Below, one piece after another: positions 13,160-28,900 of a DNA stretch of 64,000 bases. The notes under the pieces are model-generated. The model had not been told where the DNA came from and did no database searches. It saw nothing but the letters and a program-made list of their open reading frames with translations. Both the position numbers and the translations under genes were made by a program. Every line of letters starts with the position of its first letter. Within the stretch, counting starts at the first letter, position 1. The DNA comes from Cycas panzhihuaensis (lineage: Eukaryota > Cycadophyta), in contig CM041465.1 of NCBI GenBank assembly GCA_023213395.1, positions 70,811,741 to 70,875,740 of the forward strand, in the 5' to 3' direction.

Positions 13160-13470
13160 TATTGATGATGTCTCCCATATATACTTGTTTGTGATTTTCA
13201 CAGAAGTACATGGATGTTAATGGTGTCTCCCCTATGCTATTTTTTATGATTTTTATGGAAATATATGGATGTTGAGGGTGTCTTCCCTATGCTTTTATTT
13301 ATTATTATTATGGGAATACATGTTGATATGCTAGATTATAACTAAGATAAGATGTTGAGGGTGTCTCCCTTATGCTCTTATTTATGATTTGTATGGAAGT
13401 ACATGGATGTTAAGGGTGTCCCCACTAAACTTTTAATATGTTTATTATGAAGGAACATAGAGTTTGAGTG
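13160..13470 (+). repeat. Tandem repeats inside the 5' LTR
   Basis: About four imperfect units of roughly 60-110 bp each carry the motifs GGATGTTGAGGGTGTCTCCC and TATGGAAGTACATGG. The same block occurs in the sister LTR (25020-25330), so the repeats predate the insertion. Confidence 0.7.
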
Positions 13471-14137
13471 TGTCTCCACATTTCCTTTGAGATTAGAATG
13501 AGTCTACTACTTGTTCATGATTAGATGTGTGGTATGAGGCGTGGTTATATAATGAAGTAGTCCATTGAGATTATTCTAGTAGTGAGCCATTTGGTGTATG
13601 GTATTTTCTAATTATTGTCTTAAAGGATGAGGAAGATATAAAAATATAAGACATTATAGTAGAAATTACAAAGATTATAATAGTAAAAAATTGCTAAATT
13701 ATATTCCAAAGAAGACTTTTATAAATAGGGATAGTTGGGGTTTGAGTGAAGAATGAAATGTCAGTACTTCAATGTTCATATCGTGTGCTCTAAGTTAGAG
13801 ACACTTTCCTCTTCAGGACTATAAAAGGTTAGATAATGAATCCCTCTATTGGCTCTTCTCCTTTATATTATGTCATTGGTATATTGTCTTATTGCCGATT
13901 ATAGTTTTATGCTCTCTTGTATGATCACATACACTGGTATAGATATAAATAATATAATTATAAATGTATAAGTATCACTGTTCACTTGAATTTATTGTAT
14001 CATATGGGAATATATTTTCATTGAATTTAAAATGCATGATTTAAGCTTTCAACAAATTCACTTGGACAACTTGGTGTTTGCTTCATTAAATGGGAATTTA
14101 TCATATGTATTACATGCTATGTTAGGGTTGTGATAGT

Positions 14138-14152
14138 TGAGGTATCAGATCC
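14138..14152 (+). other. Primer-binding site of the LARD-like element
   Basis: TGAGGTATCAGATCC closely resembles TGGTATCAGAGCC, the primer site complementary to initiator-Met tRNA in many plant LTR elements. It lies immediately inside the 5' LTR. Confidence 0.7.
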
Positions 14153-14821
14153 AAGTTTGAAGGCTTACAAAAGAAAAAAAATATTAGAGTAATCAAATTT
14201 GAAGTCCTTTTACTAATAATGAAATTAACATGGAGTTGTAGCTTTAGAAGCTTGCAGAAAATCTATTAAAGTCTAATTTAAAACTTGATTAGAAGCATAC
14301 AAGCTTGAGTTTTATATAAGCAATAAAGGACTTATCAAATTTTATAACATTAAGGTAATAAAACAACTGAAAATTTGACAAAAATTCCAAGACCAAAACT
14401 AAAAACGTTGCTACCAAGTTGAAGTGCAAGCATAGGGATAATAGGCTACTTAGTTTAAATAGAGGATGGAGAGAATGATGGATGATATGTGAATAGCCCA
14501 AGAGGGCTAGGAGGACATTAACTCTGAAGAATAGAAATAGAGAAGATTTTGAGATACAAAGGAAGCCCCAAAAATGGCACTTTAATAACTTTAATATAAG
14601 TTGTTCATAGGCTCTAAGAATATTTGAAGAGCTATAAGGAGGATAAAAAGAGAATTTTATGGAGCTATAGAGAAATGTTGCATGACATCCAACAAATCAT
14701 CGAGTAAGAAAGATCTACTTACTAGCATATAAGTAGAAGAACCAGAAGACAAATTAGTAACATTAGTGTAGACAATAGCTCCAAAGGACTTAAACCATCC
14801 AATGAAAGTCTAAGGGCAAGA

Positions 14822-15189
14822 CTAAGAAATCATGGAGCAATAAGAAGAAACTTCAAGCCTCTATAGCAAAACTAAGATGCAAGGGTTTTTACTTAACCTC
14901 AAGGTAACCTAAGACCAAACCATCCCTTTGAAAATGCATCTAGATCTACTAGATGATGGAAGTGTTATCAATACAATAAGTAAGAACGGATCACTATAAA
15001 TTATCCTTAAAGTTTAGAAGCAAGAGAAGGAGGCTGTAATGTAGAAGCATAAGCAATTATAACTAATGCAACCCAATAAGGGCATAGTTGAAGTTTAACA
15101 ATGGTAATTCTATGATGAGGGTGCAAAGACTTGGACTCACATCCTTGTAGCTATAAACATTGTGTAATGTTGACAACTTGGTTGAATGT
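14822..15189 (+). repeat. Inverted repeat, left arm (about 368 bp)
   Basis: This arm is nearly the exact reverse complement of 15243-15610, with a spacer of about 53 bp. Example: GGACTCACATCCTTGTAGCT at 15132-15151 pairs with the reverse-complement stretch at about 15281-15300. Mismatches and small indels are few, roughly 6-10% by eye. The RNA would form a very long hairpin. Confidence 0.9.
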
Positions 15190-15242
15190 TCAATCCATTC
15201 AAACTCCAATCTTCTCTTTCGTAGGATATTTTCTTCACTTTA

Positions 15243-15607
15243 CCATTGAACCAAGTTGTCAACATTACACAATGTTTATAGCTACAGGGATGTGAGTCCA
15301 AGTCTTTGCACCCTCATCATAGAATTACCATTATTAAACTTTAACTATGCCCTCACTAGGTTGCATTAGTTATAATTAGTTATGATTCTACATTATAGGC
15401 TCCTTCTCTTGCTTTTGAACTTTAAGGATAATTTGTAGTGATACATTTGTGCTTGTTGTATTGATAACACTTCCATGATCTAGTAGGTCTATATGCATTT
15501 TCAAAGGGATGGTTTGGTCTTGGGTTACCTTGAGGCTAAGTAAAAACCCTTGCATCTCAGGTTCGTTGTAGAGGCTTGAAGTTTCTTCTTATTGCTCCAT
15601 GCATTCT

Positions 15608-15610
<3 letters not shown>
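15243..15610 (-). repeat. Inverted repeat, right arm (about 368 bp)
   Basis: Partner of 14822-15189 across a 53-bp loop. The arm ends exactly where the (GA)n run begins (15609), so the microsatellite abuts the palindrome edge. The left arm has no matching GA run outside it. Confidence 0.9.

Positions 15611-15652
<42 letters not shown>
15609..15652 (+). repeat. (AG)n microsatellite
   Basis: About 22 uninterrupted AG units directly at the outer end of the right inverted-repeat arm. Confidence 0.97.
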
Positions 15653-15654
<2 letters not shown>

Positions 15655-15759
15655 TTTATATAGCTCATATTCACATGGAAAGCTTCCATAAAGTACCCAA
15701 TCTTGAGAACTATCTTGGGGTAAATATCTGGCTATTGATCTATTTATCTATCAAGTTGT

Positions 15760-17996
<2,237 letters not shown>

Positions 17997-18335
17997 TAAT
18001 CTATTCATTAATATATTTATAAATTTATCAATCTATCAAAATATTAATCAGTTTGTATATTTATTAATATATCTATCCATCTGCATGGTAATTGATCAAT
18101 TAAGTTAGCTCTCTGCTTATCTTTTAATCAATCTGTCTATATAACTTCATGTTTATATACCAATATATCAATATACTTAACTATCAATCAATATGCCTAT
18201 CAATTAGGCTAGTTGTTTTCTTTATCAATCCATTGATCTAACTTCTTGTTTATTTATCAACATATCCATATGTATATCTATTTACACATCTATCTACTTA
18301 CCTACATATATGCATACCTACCAAGCTATGATAGC
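17997..18335. repeat. Decayed ATCA/TCTA-type tetranucleotide tract
   Basis: Many near-repeats of ATCAATCTAT, TATCAATC and CATCTATCTAC suggest an old tetranucleotide microsatellite that has degenerated. It is continuous with the end of the TA array. Confidence 0.55.
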
Positions 18336-18376
18336 ATGACTTCTAAGTACGACATGTCTAAAAAATTTAGAAAAAA

Positions 18377-18378
<2 letters not shown>

Positions 18379-18448
<70 letters not shown>
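18379..18448 (+). repeat. (GA)n microsatellite
   Basis: About 35 GA units, on the same strand as the (AG)n run at 15609-15652. Confidence 0.97.
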
Positions 18449-18451
<3 letters not shown>

Positions 18452-19649
18452 AACTTATCAATACCACCCAGTAGGTTGACTATTAGAGAATCATTGACAA
18501 TTTGTTTCTACAGCATGATGAGTGTTGTGAAGTGTAGGAAGGCCTTTATGTGTTTAGGGCACCTATGTATGTGAAACTTACCCTTCAAAAAAGTTGCCAA
18601 AACATGGGTAATACACCATTGACATGAACTTGGAATGTGATTGTATAGAGGTTCCCTGTAAAGTACTTATCAAGTATTTTAAGAAATGTGGTTTTATAGA
18701 TTGTGATGATTGTTTGGCTTACCCATGAAAGTTGCCAAGGAGTTCCTTGAAATTTTTTCACTAGATACAGATAGAAAACATGAACCGTAATCCATTACAT
18801 TAAAGTCCATTCTCCAAATATATAATGACTTGGGAGCTATATAACAAGGCTGGGAGATACATGATCATATAACTTGAGGCAACATCATTTATTAATTTTT
18901 GTGTGGCCAAACCTTTATAAATTTTTATTCCAAATATAGTTATATGGATGTTACCTACCAAATGTTTGACAAAATGACCAAATGAGTCTATGTACTAAAT
19001 ATTTAATAAAATGCCTAAATGAATTATGGTTTCATAGACTAGAAATAGTGGTAGATTTTGCATAGTATAATATAAAATTAAAGCATGAAATATAGATGCA
19101 AAATGAATTGTTAGTGATCTTAGCATCAGAGTAACCATACCAAATGTTGTAAACTCGAAGTGCAGCTTAGGAAACATAGTTTTATCTTTATAACATCAAT
19201 ATAATATACCTACTAGCTTATAAACTATAATAAGTGAGTTAGCCAATGGCCTAGTAGTTGGTTGTACTGAGTTTAGAATTTGCACTATGAATTCAAGTAA
19301 TATCGAGGTTCTTAAATTCAAGCTTAAAAAATGACAAAGTCCCAAAATTTAAGGCAGTTATTAGAAAAATAATGGGAATCACAAGAAGGACTATTTCATT
19401 GTGACAATAAAATTTGTTGAGATTCTTGGACATCAAGAATGGTAGGGGATGTTTTAGTCTCTTAAGAAAGGATTAAGTATCGTACTAATTCAATGAATGA
19501 GTTGGCTTTAAGTAATACTAATATAGTTGTTCTTAGTAAACTTCTTGATAAAGTGAATTGGAGTGCATACTTCTTTGCAATATATTGAACCGTTCATAAG
19601 TGCACACTTCTTTATAGCATATTGAAGTGCATTAAGACAATGCTTCTTT

Positions 19650-19663
19650 GAAGGGGAGAGGGA
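19650..19663 (+). other. Polypurine tract of the LARD-like element
   Basis: GAAGGGGAGAGGGA sits directly before the TGTAAGGGC that starts the 3' LTR. It would prime plus-strand DNA synthesis and fixes the element's orientation. Confidence 0.75.
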
Positions 19664-20230
19664 TGTAAGGGCTTGACCTTGAATGGACTTAATCTTTTAT
19701 CTTTCTTGGTTAGGTAACTCTTCAACTATGTATAATGGTAAACCTCTTCATCTTTATTTCACGACTTTGTCTAAAGATAAGCTTTCTTTGTTGTATAGTC
19801 TTTTTTACCCTATATAACATTGAAGCATACTCTATACTTCACCAGGTGTGAAAGTGCACCAATTAGATTTGTTATTTGTTCATCTTATATGAGGTGGAAG
19901 TTATTGCCATGCTCTACTAAGTGAGAGGGTACACTGCCTTTGATTTATTGAACTAGTTTGTTTATTTATCTTGTATTATATTTTAAAGTGCTATACTTTT
20001 CTACTAACACCTTGAATGATGTAAATTCTTTATGATGTTTTATTGTGGCTTACATAATATAAAAGCTAATTAGATTACTTTGGAGAGGTGTATATATTAA
20101 GGAGCACATGATATGAGCAAAGAAAGAATAAAAAAGTAGGAATGGTTATAAGGATAGAAGATAGGTACAATGTTACAAGGTATCTTTAAGATATAAGAGT
20201 TCTATTGAGGGATAATTTGCAGAGAAGATA

Positions 20231-20629
20231 TGACAAGCTTGCCCTTGTTACCCCTATAATATACAAAATAGATAAAGAGAACCCAAAAATAGTGGAGGTG
20301 GATAGAGTGGATGATGGGTGTAAAGAGTAATAAATAAGAACTCAAGGACATTGATGTAAACCCCAATAGAATTATATTGATCAACATAAGCTTACATAGG
20401 TGGGGGGGTCATATTTATAGGAGTATCACCACATTATTGTATTATTCTACCTCTAAGCTAATAAATCATACAATTTCCCTATTATTAAATAATGATAACC
20501 TTAATTTCCTTAACATTTAACCTAAACCTAGTTAATTTCCTAATGTATTAACCCTCTTAACATGTAATCTTCTAATCTATTAACCTTCTAATTTATTAAC
20601 CCTCATTAATACTTTACACTCAAAGCATC
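20231..20629 (-). repeat. Left (3') LTR of the nested non-coding element
   Basis: Pairs with 22587-22960. The inner boundary near 20629 is approximate because the repeats diverge there. Confidence 0.55.
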
Positions 20630-21847
20630 TATATACAAAAGTACATAAATTAACCACCAACTACTATTGCTATAATGTCTATGATAGGTGGATCATTGTT
20701 GAGATAGAGAGAGGAGGTTGTTGTTGCTACAACTACTAACTAATGAAGTGAATATATACTATATAATTGTGTCACTCTATGAAAGTAAGAGAAGAATTAT
20801 TTCTCTCCTAGTTGTTGCTCATAATAGAGGAAATAAGGGCCTATGGAGTAATAGTAAGTGGATCCACAAAAGTATGGCCCCAAATAATCTTATATATTAA
20901 ATGTTGGAGGTGATAGATTAATGCTTACACTTTCAAATGAAGATATTTCAACTTGTTAGTTTAAAGAAAAATTGACCTTAAATATAAAGGATTGAAAATA
21001 TATCATTTTCTCTATATTGTATTCATTATCTTCTTCTTCTTGTTTAGTCTCCCCTTTTATAATGGTACTCTAGTTAGGAATCAATACTTCAATTTGCTAG
21101 TGAAGCACAAAAATAAAGAGATCCTAATTTGGCTTGTAAGTATTTTTACACCACCCTTATGCCCATAATTGAAAGGGACCTTCTAACTGTTAAATACCTA
21201 GATAAAGCTTACGATACTTTGTTAAATGGAGCTCTTTAAAGTATATGAGCACAGATGTAAGTCAATCATAAAAAATGACAATTCCATTAAGACTAAATGA
21301 AGTAGTTTGATGATGAAGACTTGGTCATCAACACCATGATATAGAAGAGATATAGGCAAAGGGACTTTAACATACTCATCCTTGATCATTGTTTCTCTAC
21401 ATTCTTCTCTATCTAAGTGATCCTAGTCTACATCCTCTTTAGTTGAGTGACCTTAGTCCTCCAAACTTACTTCTTTAGAAGATCCATCAGTTATGCAAGC
21501 TCTTATTTCTCTCTAAAATTTCATCTTGAAGGATGCCCAATCTGGTTATAAATGTGAGTTGCACTATATCCAAGCCTTTCTACAGAGATTTAAGTCTAAA
21601 TATTACATAATAAATAAAATCTTAATATAGTCATGCTTGAAGTCATAAACTTCAAAATATTATTCAAAGACTTGTTCAAAAGTAGCAACCTAATCATAAA
21701 AGCCAAATGTAACCATCCATCCCAAAGTTAGTAAGGTCAAGGTCATTAATGTAAGAGAAAAAAAAAAAATTCGAAGTTAAAGAACCAATCACTAAGACCC
21801 ATTTTTTTATAGTATGAAGTGTATTTATGTAAGTCCTTAGGTCTATT

Positions 21848-21870
21848 TCTCTCTCTCTCTCTCTCTCTCT
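21848..21870 (+). repeat. (CT)n microsatellite
   Basis: About 11 CT units inside the nested non-coding element. Confidence 0.95.
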
Positions 21871-22586
21871 ACTTCTTTTGGTTAGGTATAAAGAAAATAC
21901 TTATGGTCTAAAGAGCAATGACATGCAAGCCAAAGTCTGAATGACCTAAAATAGTACAAAAAGAAATACTAACATAAACTCTTACAAAATAGAAAGATTA
22001 ACTTTAATTTTAAATATTTAATAAATAATGGCTAAATAATGCATAAAATATGGCCCAAAATAATGATTTCTAAAATATGATTCCAATGGTTTAAATAGAA
22101 TCAAATTCTAATACTTACATCAAAAGATATACTCATTTTAAAGAGGTTTATTCCTATGATTATTAAGACCGTAGCAATACCTTCTAATAAAATATTGATA
22201 ATTTTTTGCTCAAAGCTTTGATCAATCTCAAATTACTTCCAATAGAAATTAGACTTCAAAATACATAGAATTAAAAAAAAAGGAAAAATCTATTAGATAA
22301 CTTTAGCCAAATTTATGATCATTTAAAGTTGATATAGCAAATTTAACTCCAAAGGTGGTGACATAAAGCGAGTCAAAATTAATCTATTGTAATTTATAGA
22401 ATTTTTCCCTAAAGAATGCAATAGAACTACTTAAAAACTATAGAATAGGCCCTTTTGTCTTAAATTTACCATTATTTCTTCAAAATTATTCACTTATAAT
22501 TATAAAAATATATATCTTTAATATACAAAAATCCTTGCAGAATTTTTTTTTTTTTTTTTTTCTTCTAAGTAACCTTTAATACCATA

Positions 22587-22960
22587 TGCAATAGACTTGT
22601 CTCTTTTACCCCTATAATTTATAAAATAAAGCAAGAGAACCTAAAAATGATAAAGGTAGATGGAGTGGATAATAGACGTGAAGAGTACTAAATGAGAATC
22701 AAAAGACATCGAAATGAACCCTAATGGAATTATATTGAACAACATAAACTTACATGAGGTGGGGTTATATTTATAAGAGGATCATCCAATTAGTATTCTA
22801 TTACATTGCTAAGCTAACCAATTATATATTTTTCCTATTATTAAATGCTCATAACCTTAACCTCCTTAATCCTTAACCTACTTAACCTCTTAATATATTA
22901 ACCCTCTAACATGTAACTTTCTAATCTATTAACCCTCTAACATATGGTGAAGACTCATCA
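22587..22960 (-). repeat. Right (5') LTR of the nested non-coding element
   Basis: Pairs with 20231-20629. It is flanked on its inner side by the Met-type primer site and a poly-T run (22544-22561). Confidence 0.6.
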
Positions 22961-25019
22961 TAGAAGGATTCTACTAAGTGAAAAAATAGATTTCAATATT
23001 TGTAACAAGTATTCAGGCACTTAAAACATACATCAAATGGAAAAAATATACAACTTTAAAGTTGTAGGAATGGATGACAAGCAGTTTGTCAAAAGGTAAA
23101 TTCACATTTTAAGGGCCTATTCTATAGTGATTTTTTATTTTATACTTTATAACTAAATTCTAAATTTTATTATACATTAAATAGGATACTAAGATTTTTC
23201 TATTAAGTGGTAGAAGTCCCAAAATAAACATTGTATGAAAAGTTATTATAGTTCAAAGTTGTAGAGTTTTAAACATCAATAGTTGCAAAATTGAAAAAAC
23301 TCATTAAGTTGATATTTTTTTAATAGATAAAATATTATATTAAATTAATTTTCAACCTTATGTAACTATTTTAAAATGAAAAGCATGTTGAAAGATTTCC
23401 AATGAGTGGTGTAACTCTAAAATTAGATGCCTTATGTGAAAGTTATGGCTATTTAAATTTGGATTTTTGAATTAGATTGTTATAAAAATCTTACAGCTTC
23501 ACACTACAAATGATAGGATTAAAGTATTTGCAAGGAGAAGTTTTATAGGAAAACGTTTTTGTGGGGAGAAGTTCTATGAGGAGAAGTCCTATGAGGAAGA
23601 GTTTTTATGGGGAAGAGTTTGTATAGGAAGCACTTTATAGGGAGGTGAAAATACATAGAAAGAACCCTAAAAAACTACACTTTATAAAATATATTATAAC
23701 CCTCTCAATACTTAGTTATTTTTCAAACTTCACCTATCAATTCAAAGCTATTTGAAAGAGCTATCCAGTTATGAAAAAAGATTTTGCATTAAAAAAATAT
23801 TTAAGTTGATATTTTTATGTTCTCTCATGGAATTCACCCAATTAAGTGAGAAATCACTTATGGACAACCTTCTATTATTTCTGTAATAACTCACTTATTT
23901 GAAGTCAAATTTAGATAATTCTAGTTGTATTAAAATCCTTATTCAAAGAAACTAATCCCCATGTGATAAAATTTAATTATGTACACCTGTAAAGTGTTCT
24001 CATGACCTTAAAATATGAAAAAATATATAGTAGTAATTTGAAGAATAGTTGATAAACTTTCACAATTTTAATCATAACTTTTTCGTTAGCTAACAAAATC
24101 TCATCAAATTAGTTTTGTTGGAATCATAATAAAAGCATCTAGACTCCTAAATAGTTAACCACCATTGAAAGAATCCTTATGAGAGGATATTTTTATTAAT
24201 GAAGGTAGTGGTAATAATTGTGATAGGGCTACAATGTGCGCCATTCCAACCACTAAGCATAGATGCTCCACTCTACTTCAATGACATTTATGACAAAAAC
24301 AGAACCGTACATGGGAAAGAATATATTCTAGGAAATATGAGAAAGAAAAACATCTTTTTCTAGTTTATAGTTTTGGAGTATTTTTGGAAGAGGGTTATTC
24401 AATGAAAGTGTAAACTTTTATGACAAAACAAGAATAACTAGATATATTTTAGAGGGATTCATCTTGGAATTTGACACTAAATTTTGGATATATAATAGAT
24501 AATAGGAGCTTAAAGTTGATGATAATTTTATGTTCAATTATCTATAGTTGTATCAAGATTTATTATGAGCTAAACAATCTTAATTGCACTCTTTATTTTA
24601 TTAGAAATTATATGGGATGAAATTCTTATTTCTCCATAAGAAATTACTATATAAATAAGATAAGGGGTTGAGCATTATCCTAGTTATTATTTAGTTATGG
24701 CCATTTATCACTAAGTTTATATGATCTATTCAATACAAAATAGTACTTTTAGTGGAGGTTATTCAAAGAGGGTTTGGGAGAGGTTGAGGAGCCACCTCTG
24801 GTTATTTTGTATATGAGGATAAGAGAGCCCCTTTAGTTACTTTTATATATGATAATTGAGATTTGAGAGTTTTATCATTTAAAAATAGGTCAATATCTCA
24901 TGGTGAATATTACCATCTCATGTAAGGGACATGATTAGTAGTGTCATGAGCATATGTGTGATTTGTTATTTCAATCCCCTTGGGCTGCTTAATGGGTGTT
25001 AATATTTATAGTTTAGGCT

Positions 25020-25330
25020 AAGATATTAAGGGTGTCTCCCCATGTATTACATTACAGTTGAGATAGGATGTTGAGAGTGTCTCCTCAAGATTGTTATGGA
25101 AGTACATGGATGCTGAGGATGTTACCCCATGTATTAAATTACAACTAATATAAGATGTTAAGGGTGTCTCCCCCTATCCTCTTGCTTATGCTTTTTATGG
25201 AAGTACATGGATGTTGAGGGTGTCTTCCTATATATTAAATTGTAGTTGAGATAAGATGTTGTGGTTGTCTCCCTTATTCTCTTAATATGTTTATTATGAA
25301 GGAATATGGGGTTTGTGTATGCCTCCCTAT
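25020..25330 (+). repeat. Tandem repeats inside the 3' LTR
   Basis: Counterpart of the 13160-13470 block. It has imperfect units with GGATGTTGAGGGTGTCT and TATGGAAGTACATGGATG. Unit order and number differ slightly from the 5' LTR. Confidence 0.65.
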
Positions 25331-25990
25331 TTCCTTTGAGATTAGAATGAGTCCACTACTTGTTCTTGATTAAATGCATGGTATAAGATACATGGTCATA
25401 CAATGAAGTAATCCATTGAGATTGTTCTAATAGTGAGCCATACGGTATATGGAATTTTCTTATTATTGTATTAAGGGATAAGAAAAACATAAAATATAAT
25501 ACCTTGTAGTAGGAATGACAAAGATTACAATAGCAACTAGTTACGTAATTACATTTGAAGAAGACCTCTATAAACAAGGAAAATTGGGGTTTGAGTGAAG
25601 AGTGAATCACTAGTACTCTAATGTTCATATTATGTGCTCTAGCTTAGGGGCACTTTCCTCTTCAAGACTGTGAAAGGTGAAATAATGAATCCATCTATTA
25701 TAATTTAATTGGCTCTTATCCTTTATATTATATCATTTATGCATTATCTTATTAATGATTATAGTTCTATACTCTATTGTATGATTACATGTACTAGTAT
25801 ATATGGAAGAAACATAATTATAAATGTATAAGTACCCTTGTTCACTTGAATTTGTTATATCATATGGGCATATGTTTTCATTAAACTAAAAATACATGAT
25901 TTGAGATTTCAACAAAGTCACTTGGGCATTCTAGTGCTTGTCTCATTGGGTAGGCATTTGTCATGTGTATTTCATGCTATAGTAGGCCCA

Positions 25991-28900
25991 TGGAATTAAC
26001 ACTAAATATGATCTCAACTTTAGTATGTATGAGTTTTTTAATATCAAAATGATTTATGCACATACAAAGAATTGGAAAACTTATGATAGATCTACATTCT
26101 TTTTGTTATATTCACAAGTGTTAACAAGTGGACTTATATCTTCAAGAAATAGTAATTCAAGACTAATTTATGGGTGCCCATGTATGCTAAGTACAAATTC
26201 ATTGAATCAACCAAGTATATGTAGCTCTTTATTTCAATAGGGTCAATTCTCTTTTCATTATAACAAAATATAGTATGATATAAACAATGGTTATTTACAA
26301 TAAAATATTAAATCTTAGACATTATAAAAATAATTCTCTGGTTACTATTGCCTAGAAGATGGCAGTATTTAGTATAAAAGAAAGAATTTTTAAGTAAATA
26401 TATATAACTAAGAAGAATACGTAAGAGGAAAATAATGAAATAATAAAGAGTGAACCCAAACCTTGAAATAACATTCACTAGATTAAATTGATAATCTTAT
26501 ATATTTCTCCATTGAATAAAAATCAAGATGAGTGATATACAAAATTATCAAGTGCCATTGGTATAATCTTTCATTCATCAAATAATACTAGATAAATTTA
26601 GATAATACACAATAACTAGAGGGTATTACATATGAAATAAGAGTAGATAGAAACTAACTTATAATGTTCATCAATAATGCCCTTAGTATGAGTGAATTAT
26701 CATAAATAACTTCTCACTACATAGCCTTAGATATAGTACTCTACAATATTATCATGGTCCCACTCATAGCTTAAGATTCTCATAAGGGTTTATTTAGTAA
26801 TGTTCTATCTTTAATCTAATGCCCAACTCCCCTTTTCTCTTGCCTTTTATATTTTATTAATGGAAAGCTCTAGCACATAGTTAACAACTCTGTTATAACT
26901 ACTTTTGAAACTACTTTGATAGTTATTGAGTCTAGCTCATTTCTTTTAAGAATTCTTCTGCTTGCAAGGGGTTATTAAGTGCTTATATACTTAGAGTCCT
27001 TACAGTTCATCCTTAAGAAGGCCATCCACTCCCTTTCACTAAAGATCAAATCCCTCATTTCTAATTATTTTTTAATTTGATTAAAAACTTCTCAACTAAT
27101 TAGTAAGAAGTTATTTCAATGTCTAATAGACATTCTTAAATTCTAATGTCTCTATCTACTTGAACCTTTCTCATGAATTTATCTTTAGCTAAATGTTTGT
27201 CCCTATCATAGATAAGCAATAATCCACATTCTTCATGAAGAATAGCTAAGTCAATAATCAACAGATCCAATTGTACATTAAGTTAATTTAATTCATTCAA
27301 CATTGATTTAATATTAAAAAGGGTGATATGTAAGATCTCTTCCTATTTTAAATAAGTGTGGTTAGCTTGCAACATTCCTAAGGGAGATATTATAATATTA
27401 TCTTTCAATTGGTTCACCTATTTCTCAATGGTACTATTTGGTAATAAGCTATGGTTGTTTAATGAAATCCATAGAGAAAAAACCATTTTCTTTAAATCGT
27501 TAGACTCACATAAAAAATCCTAAATGGAAGTAACTAACCTAACTTTATCTTTAATGTATTTTGCAACTCTTCTACCATTTGTTTAGACATCACAACTTGC
27601 CAAAGCTAAATTGTAAAGTCATCTTCTTTTTTTAAAGCTTCTTCTTATAGTGGTTGAACTTGTAGGGGTTTATATATCTTACTCATAAAAGTGAATATTT
27701 TCTTCGACCTATTATTCTAAACCTTTAAGATCTTATTCTTAACAATCAATCTTTCTACTTTCACTTGTAACTTTTTAATTTTACTTTTAACCATATTCCT
27801 AATGGATAAATAATAATCTACTACCTCTAGAGTGGTCTTTTCATCTACGATCATAATATGCTTCTTAATAATTCCTTTGCTCCTTACCTTAATAGTCTTT
27901 ATGCATTATTTTCTTTCCTCCCATTACCTTTAAGTAGTCCTAACACTATAAGTGTTGATGGAGTTTCATCGTGCATCATTAATTCCCATTATTATTTTAA
28001 CCAGGAATTTAGAGTGTATTGAGATTTATCAATATATATATGTTGTTCAAGAATTCTCTAAAAACCCAACTTAATCCACCCCACCCATCTTTAATCCACA
28101 TTCAAACTCTCACATTCATTTAAGGAAATGTTTTTAGGGGTCTCATCACCTTATTAATTTATCTCTTGACCATTCTTTTCATTTAGGTGAGGGTTTGTAA
28201 TAATTGCATTACCTCTCCTATTTAATTCCTAAAGACTTTCTCCTTTAACAAGAGTAGTTTATTTTTTAGCATGAGCAACTTCTAAATATTCTATTAAATC
28301 AACTAAAAGACTGGAAGCAAGATTGTCACTTAGAATGGAGGTCTTAGCAATAATATTTGATCCCCACACTATCTTTAATTTCATTTAAGTCCTTCTCACC
28401 AATAATGTCTCCATGATAGGTTCACTTGTCCTTTTGGAAGAAGAAGATGAAAGAATATCATTACCTTCTTTAATAATTATGAGATCAATCTTTTACCTTT
28501 ATGGGTTAAATCTAATTAGATTTAGAGATTTTATTTGACTTATCTACCTTTATTCTTATTAGCACCCTTTCTTAACTAGATTCCTCAAGACTTTTTAAAC
28601 TAGGCTTGCTGGGATAACAAATGTGAGGTTTAGGCTCTAACTTGTAAGCTTGATGCTTTGATTTAAGATTTCTAAATGGTTCATAACCATCTAGATGATA
28701 TGGTGTATGGGACATCCCATATGAATCTAAGTACTATGTTATGACTCCATTTGAATCATAATACCTCTTATTTATTTTCTTCGACTTAAAAAACTCACAT
28801 TTGGCAACAATATGGCATCACACTAACTATTTATCAACCTATTAGTAGCTAATCACTATAGGAAACTTTTATAATTGGGTTTTTTCCTATTTTTGGCCCA

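Larger units (their letters stand above)
8125..14137 (+). repeat. 5' LTR of the LARD-like element, interrupted by a solo LTR
   Basis: It matches 19664-25990 along its whole length in three collinear blocks: 8125-8690, 8690-9448 and 11929-14130. The 2470-bp solo LTR at 9454-11923 interrupts it. Without the insertion it is about 3.5 kb. It starts TGTAAGGGC and ends just before the primer site. It contains a tandem-repeat zone at about 13160-13470. Confidence 0.8.
20231..22960 (-). mobile_element. Small non-coding LTR element (minus) nested in the 3' LTR
   Basis: Terminal direct repeats at 20231-20629 and 22587-22960 share ACCCCTATAAT, GAGAACC and the TTAACCCTCTAA-rich end. The sister LTR lacks this block, so it is an insertion. 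AGAAG occurs on both sides (20223-20227 and 22962-22966), a likely target duplication, although the exact ends are ambiguous by about 3 bp. A minus-strand primer site TGGTATTAAAG (complement of 22574-22584) lies next to the right repeat, giving minus orientation. The 2-kb interior has no recognised protein motif. Confidence 0.65.
19664..25990 (+). repeat. 3' LTR of the LARD-like element, interrupted by a nested element
   Basis: Collinear with the 5' LTR: 19664-20227 matches 8125-8675, and 22967-25980 matches 8690-9448 plus 11929-14130. The 2.7-kb element at 20231-22960 interrupts it. The end is placed near 25990, where similarity to the 5' LTR stops (common stretch CATGCTAT-GTAGG). Confidence 0.78.
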
